A stretch of DNA of 64,000 nucleotides from Voacanga thouarsii (Eukaryota > Streptophyta > Magnoliopsida > Gentianales > Apocynaceae): contig JANUWF010002208.1 in NCBI GenBank assembly GCA_026120185.1, positions 2,232,001 through 2,296,000 of the forward strand, written 5' to 3'. A program made the translations under genes and the position numbers. Below, piece after piece: positions 60,952-64,000 of this stretch. The notes under the pieces were generated by a model that was not told the origin of the DNA, made no database searches, and saw only the letters and a list, made by a program, of their open reading frames with translations. Position 1 is the stretch's first letter. Every line of letters starts with the position of its first letter.

Positions 60952-61927
60952 CCCAACCTTTTCTGCTTAGGGCGTCTACCACCACGTTAGCCTTCCCGGG
61001 ATGGTAGTTGATCGGGCAACGGTATTCTTTCAAGAATTCCATCCACCTTCGTTGCCTCAAGTTCAAATCCTTCTGAGTGAAGATATACTTCAGGCTCTTA
61101 TGGTCGGTGAACACCTCGTACTCGGCTCCATACAAGTAGTGTCGCCATTTCTTTAGGGCGAACACTATAGCCGCCAGCTCCAAGTCGTGAGTAGGGTAGT
61201 TCACTTCATGCAGTCGCAACTTCTGTGATGCATAGGCAATCACTTTCCGGTCTTGCATCAACACCGTTCCCAGTCCCTCTTTCGAAGCGTCGGTGTACAG
61301 TGCGTAAGATTTGCCTTCCTCTGGTAGACTCAATACCGGTGCTGTCATCAGTCTCTTCTTTAGTTCTTGGAAGCTTTTCTCGCATTTCTCGTTCCACACA
61401 AACGGAACATCCTTTCTCAACAAACGGGTCATTGGCGATGCGAGTGTCGAGAATCCCTTGATAAACCTTCGGTAGTATCCCGCCAAACCCAAGAAACTCC
61501 GGATCTCGATAATATTCTCCGGCTGCTTCCAGTCTGATACCGCTTCCACCTTGGCCGGATCTACCTTAATTCCCTCCATAGTCACCACATGACCAAGGAA
61601 TGCCACACTGTCCAACCAGAATTCGCACTTGCTGAACTTCGCGTACAACTTGTGCTCCCTCAATTTTTCCAACACGAGCCTCAGATGATCTGCATGCTCC
61701 TCCGGACTCTTGGAGTAGATCAAAATATCGTCGATGAATACTACTACAAACTTGTCTAGGTAAGGCCGGAATACTCGGTGCATCAGGTCCATGAATACTG
61801 CTGGAGCGTTAGTCACCCCGAACGGCATTACTACGAACTCGTAATGCCCATATCGGGTGTTGAAGGCTGTCTTGGGGATATCTTCCTCTCTTATCCGCAC
61901 TTGGTAATATCCTTGTCTCAGATCCAA
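60944..61927 (-). pseudogene. Chromovirus reverse transcriptase (main part) and RNase H
   Basis: An open run of 327 codons. RT has [12 protein letters not shown] (first catalytic Asp), [20 protein letters not shown] and [12 protein letters not shown] (FIDD at 61727-61738). The thumb has [20 protein letters not shown] and [16 protein letters not shown]. RNase H has [56 protein letters not shown] and [11 protein letters not shown]. All catalytic residues I can check are present. Its start is artificial: the stop at 61949-61951 separates it from the RT N-terminal part in the same frame. In full elements this is one gag-pol polyprotein. Confidence 0.95.
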
Positions 61928-61948
61928 CTTGGAATAGCAACTGGATCC

Positions 61949-62926
61949 TTACAGCTGATCGAATAGTTCGTCAATCAATGGAAGATGGTACTTGTTCTTA
62001 ATCGTCAAATTGTTCAGCCCTCGGTAGTCGATGCACAGCCTCAAGGTCCCGTCCTTCTTCTTTACAAATAGCACAGGCGCTCCCCAAGGCGACGTGCTTG
62101 GTCTAATATAGCATTGGCCAACGAGCTCCTCTAGTTGCTCTTTCAACTCTTTCAACTCTGTCGGCGCCATCCGGTACAGAGTCCGCGATACTGGTTCCGC
62201 TCCAGGAACTAAGTCGATAGTGAACTCCACTTCTCGACTAGGAGGTAGAGAATCAAGCTCCGCTGGAAATACATCGGGAAAATCCTTCACTACTTCCGTG
62301 TCCTCCAGAGTACACTGGTCCTTAGGCTTGTTCATCACGTAAGCCAGATAACCTTTACAACCTTGCCTCAATAATTTTCGGGCCTTAGCCCCTGCAATCA
62401 AGTACTTCAACTCTTTCACCCTCTTTCCATCAAATTCTAACACATCACAACCCGGTCTGACAAACTGAAATGTCTTACTCTTGCAGTCTACCCTAGCCCC
62501 ATGTTTGGCTAACCAGTCTATCCCCAAAATTAAGTCATAGTCTTCAATGTCCAACACAATTATATCTCCCTCCAGATTTTCTCTCGCCACCTTAACCTTA
62601 CAATCCCTCACATACTGATCCGCTTGCACCATCTTCCCCAAAGGGGTGCTTACTTCTAAAATGAAAGGTAGCTCCACTCCATCCCAACCCAAATGACATG
62701 CACACAACTTGTTTATATAGGAATGAGTAGAGCCAAGGTCAATCAAAGCATTAACGGATCGTCCTTGAATAGTGAACGTACCTTCCACCACCGCGGCATC
62801 GGCCCCAACTTCCTCTCTGTTGAGAGCGAATACCTTGGCCTTCACTTGTGGCTTCGGCGCTCCACCTCCGGCTGCTCCCATGGCGTTGGCCCGGTTGGGT
62901 CCCGGGTTCTGAGCCGGGTTTCCCTA
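61949..62926 (-). pseudogene. Chromovirus protease and reverse transcriptase N-terminal part
   Basis: From 62881 the frame begins [20 protein letters not shown]. The protease motif is [11 protein letters not shown], with the catalytic Asp near 62740; the usual DSGA form reads DLGS, a possible TCG-to-TTG change. It continues [40 protein letters not shown] and, as RT fingers, [40 protein letters not shown] and LIDELFDQL. The stop at 61949 follows directly and the same frame continues [16 protein letters not shown]. Another in-frame stop at 62924-62926 separates it from the zinc knuckles. Confidence 0.95.
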
Positions 62927-63184
62927 CCCGACTCGGTGCAGCTTAGGGCAGGTATTCCTCAGGTGGTTCGGGTCACCATAGTGGTAACACTTCCTATCTC
63001 TTCCCTTGGACCAGCAATTCCTCTCGGTGTGGCCTTTCTTTCCACACTGCCTGCAGGACGGGAGGTTCGGTGCAGGTCCAACTGGTGCTGTCCGGGCTTG
63101 CTTTTCCCTATTCTGCCAGTGATGATTTGCAGGGCGCTTGTGGGATTGCTGCCTCGGGAAGTGTCCCTGCGGTTGTCTCGGCGG
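62927..63184 (-). pseudogene. Chromovirus gag zinc-knuckle region
   Basis: In the polyprotein frame the - strand reads CRQCGKKGHTERNC, a normal CCHC knuckle, then CYHYGDPNHLRNTC, a second knuckle with the second Cys changed to Tyr, ending PKLHRVG before the stop at 62924-62926. The open frame 63222-62959 in another frame is a shadow. Confidence 0.9.
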
Positions 63185-63970
63185 TTAGAAGGGCTTGGCC
63201 GCCATCTTGCTGCGGTCTTCATTCTCCGTGTGAGTAGCAGCGTCCACCGCCCCCGAGTAAGTTGTCGGTGGAGCAGGTGCCAAAGCTCTCCTCAGCTCCG
63301 GTCTTAGCCCCTTGACGAACTGCCTCGTCCGGTTCTGCTCGGTGTCGACCAGTCTTCGGCAGTATTTTGACAACTGCGTGAATCGAGCCGCATATTGAGG
63401 CACAGACATGCTCCCTTGCCTCAGATTCTGAAATTCGTCCTCCCGTTTTTCTACAATCCACTGAGGGATGTACTCCGCCCTGAAAGATTCAACGAAGTTG
63501 GACCACGTCCATTCTTGCTCATCCATTACCCAGTCCTCTTGGACCCGCTGCCACCATACCCAAGCTGGTCCTCTCAATCGAAAAGCCACAAACTTAACCA
63601 TCCGCTCCTCCGAATACTTGAGCGTTGCGAAAATATCCTCCATTTGCTCGACCCACTGCTCGGCCTTCTGGTCTTGTTCCGCTTCACCCATAAAGATAGG
63701 CGGTTGGAATTTCAAGAACTTCTCCAACGCCTCATCTTCCCCTCTAGGGTGCCTCCGCTCGGTTAGCGTCTGAAGAATGTCGGCCACTTTGCTGAGTGTC
63801 TGACTCATTGACACATCTACCGGGGCATCAGACCCCATGCCCATCGCGGGATCACTTTGCCCGTCACCCTGATGGGGTAATTGCATCTGTTCTGGTTCAA
63901 CTTCCGGTGCTACCCGGTCTACCTCTGGAGTTCTTCTGGTGGAGGGAACTGCACGTCTCTTGGGTGCCAT
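63185..63970 (-). pseudogene. Chromovirus gag (capsid part)
   Basis: An intact 261-codon run from the ATG at 63970: MAPKRRAVPSTRRTPEVDRV, then the gag domain with LEKFLKFQPPIFMGEAEQDQ, AEQWVEQMEDIFATLKYSEE, AFRLRGPAWVWWQRVQED, EFQNLRQGSMSVPQYAARFT and FVKGLRPELRRALAPA. This is the retrotransposon gag domain of Tekay/Del elements. Gag assembles the particle. The stop at 63185-63187 follows MAAKPF; the frame continues open beyond it, so the stop is premature for the polyprotein. The start fits: it is the first ATG after a short leader-like stretch, near the window edge. The + strand open frames at 63395-63773 and 62693-63307 are shadows. Confidence 0.95.
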
Positions 63971-64000
63971 TCTATACCATACCCCAAATGTTAAATGTAT

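Larger units (their letters stand above)
60541..64000 (-). mobile_element. Tekay/Del-type chromovirus (gypsy), 3'-truncated, running off the window
   Basis: The - strand encodes gag, two zinc knuckles, protease, reverse transcriptase, RNase H and the first part of integrase, in gypsy order. The block is clearly GC-richer than its surroundings. From the ATG at 63970 to about 60955 it keeps one reading frame, broken only by three stops (63185-63187, 62924-62926, 61949-61951). A frameshift follows near 60950. Integrase ends abruptly near 60541 inside its zinc domain, so the catalytic core, chromodomain and 3' LTR are missing. The 5' leader and LTR would lie beyond 64000. Confidence 0.93.

Noticed and set aside
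62693..63307. 204-codon + strand frame and others at 63395-63773
   Set aside because: Shadows of the GC-rich chromovirus gag and protease on the - strand.

Overview
The window is plant nuclear DNA, most likely from a eudicot. It is AT-rich, carries many LTR retrotransposons with 5-bp target-site duplications (TSDs), and contains a block of scrambled plastid DNA. I found no intact host gene. Everything recognisable is a retroelement (mostly broken), a plastid-derived pseudogene, or AT-rich spacer.

Layout: (1) 1-2423: pieces of two LTRs, a gypsy LTR called family A here and a SIRE-like copia LTR. (2) About 2476-11496: a nuclear plastid insertion (NUPT) with degenerate rpl20, ycf2, ycf1, rps15, ndhH, rpoC1, trnE-UUC and a short rps4-like piece, drawn from all parts of a plastid genome. 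Its ndhH copy is split by a 4.2-kb solo LTR (5837-10012, TSD CAATA). (3) 11497-53498: one old Athila-like gypsy element, called H (+ strand). After removal of its guests it is about 7.6 kb: LTR, tRNA-Asp-type PBS, gag, no visible pol, a late env-position ORF, PPT and LTR. (4) 53499-60540: more LTR pieces, including a copia LTR (C2) that itself holds a solo LTR, a gypsy LTR, and a second copia LTR with its PBS (C3). (5) 60541-64000: a Tekay/Del-type chromovirus on the - strand. It is GC-richer and better preserved than the rest, and runs off the right edge.

Guests of H: element A1 (11906-31528, - strand, Athila-type pol, TSD AGTAC) sits in the 5' LTR of H. A1 itself holds a copia solo LTR inside its reverse transcriptase (17106-18833) and a complete 9.0-kb copia element C1 inside its own 5' LTR (21546-30587, TSD TTAAC). 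Element A2 (33089-41741, - strand, TSD GGAGA) sits in the gag of H and contains a family-A solo LTR (TSD CTTGT) and a copia LTR. A 4.1-kb solo LTR (41783-45869) lies 36 bp further along the same gag. A 535-bp TRIM element (46452-46986) lies downstream, and a 1.5-kb solo LTR (51387-52894, TSD GTTAT) lies in the 3' LTR of H.

The genes do not cooperate as a host pathway. They are copy-and-paste elements encoding gag, protease, reverse transcriptase/RNase H and integrase, all interrupted by stops or frameshifts. Many of the stops look like C-to-T or G-to-A changes, as expected for long-methylated plant repeats. Insertion order can be read from the nesting: NUPT and H are old, A1 and A2 younger, and C1 and the solo LTRs younger still. 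I see no evidence of a new enzymatic or defence system.
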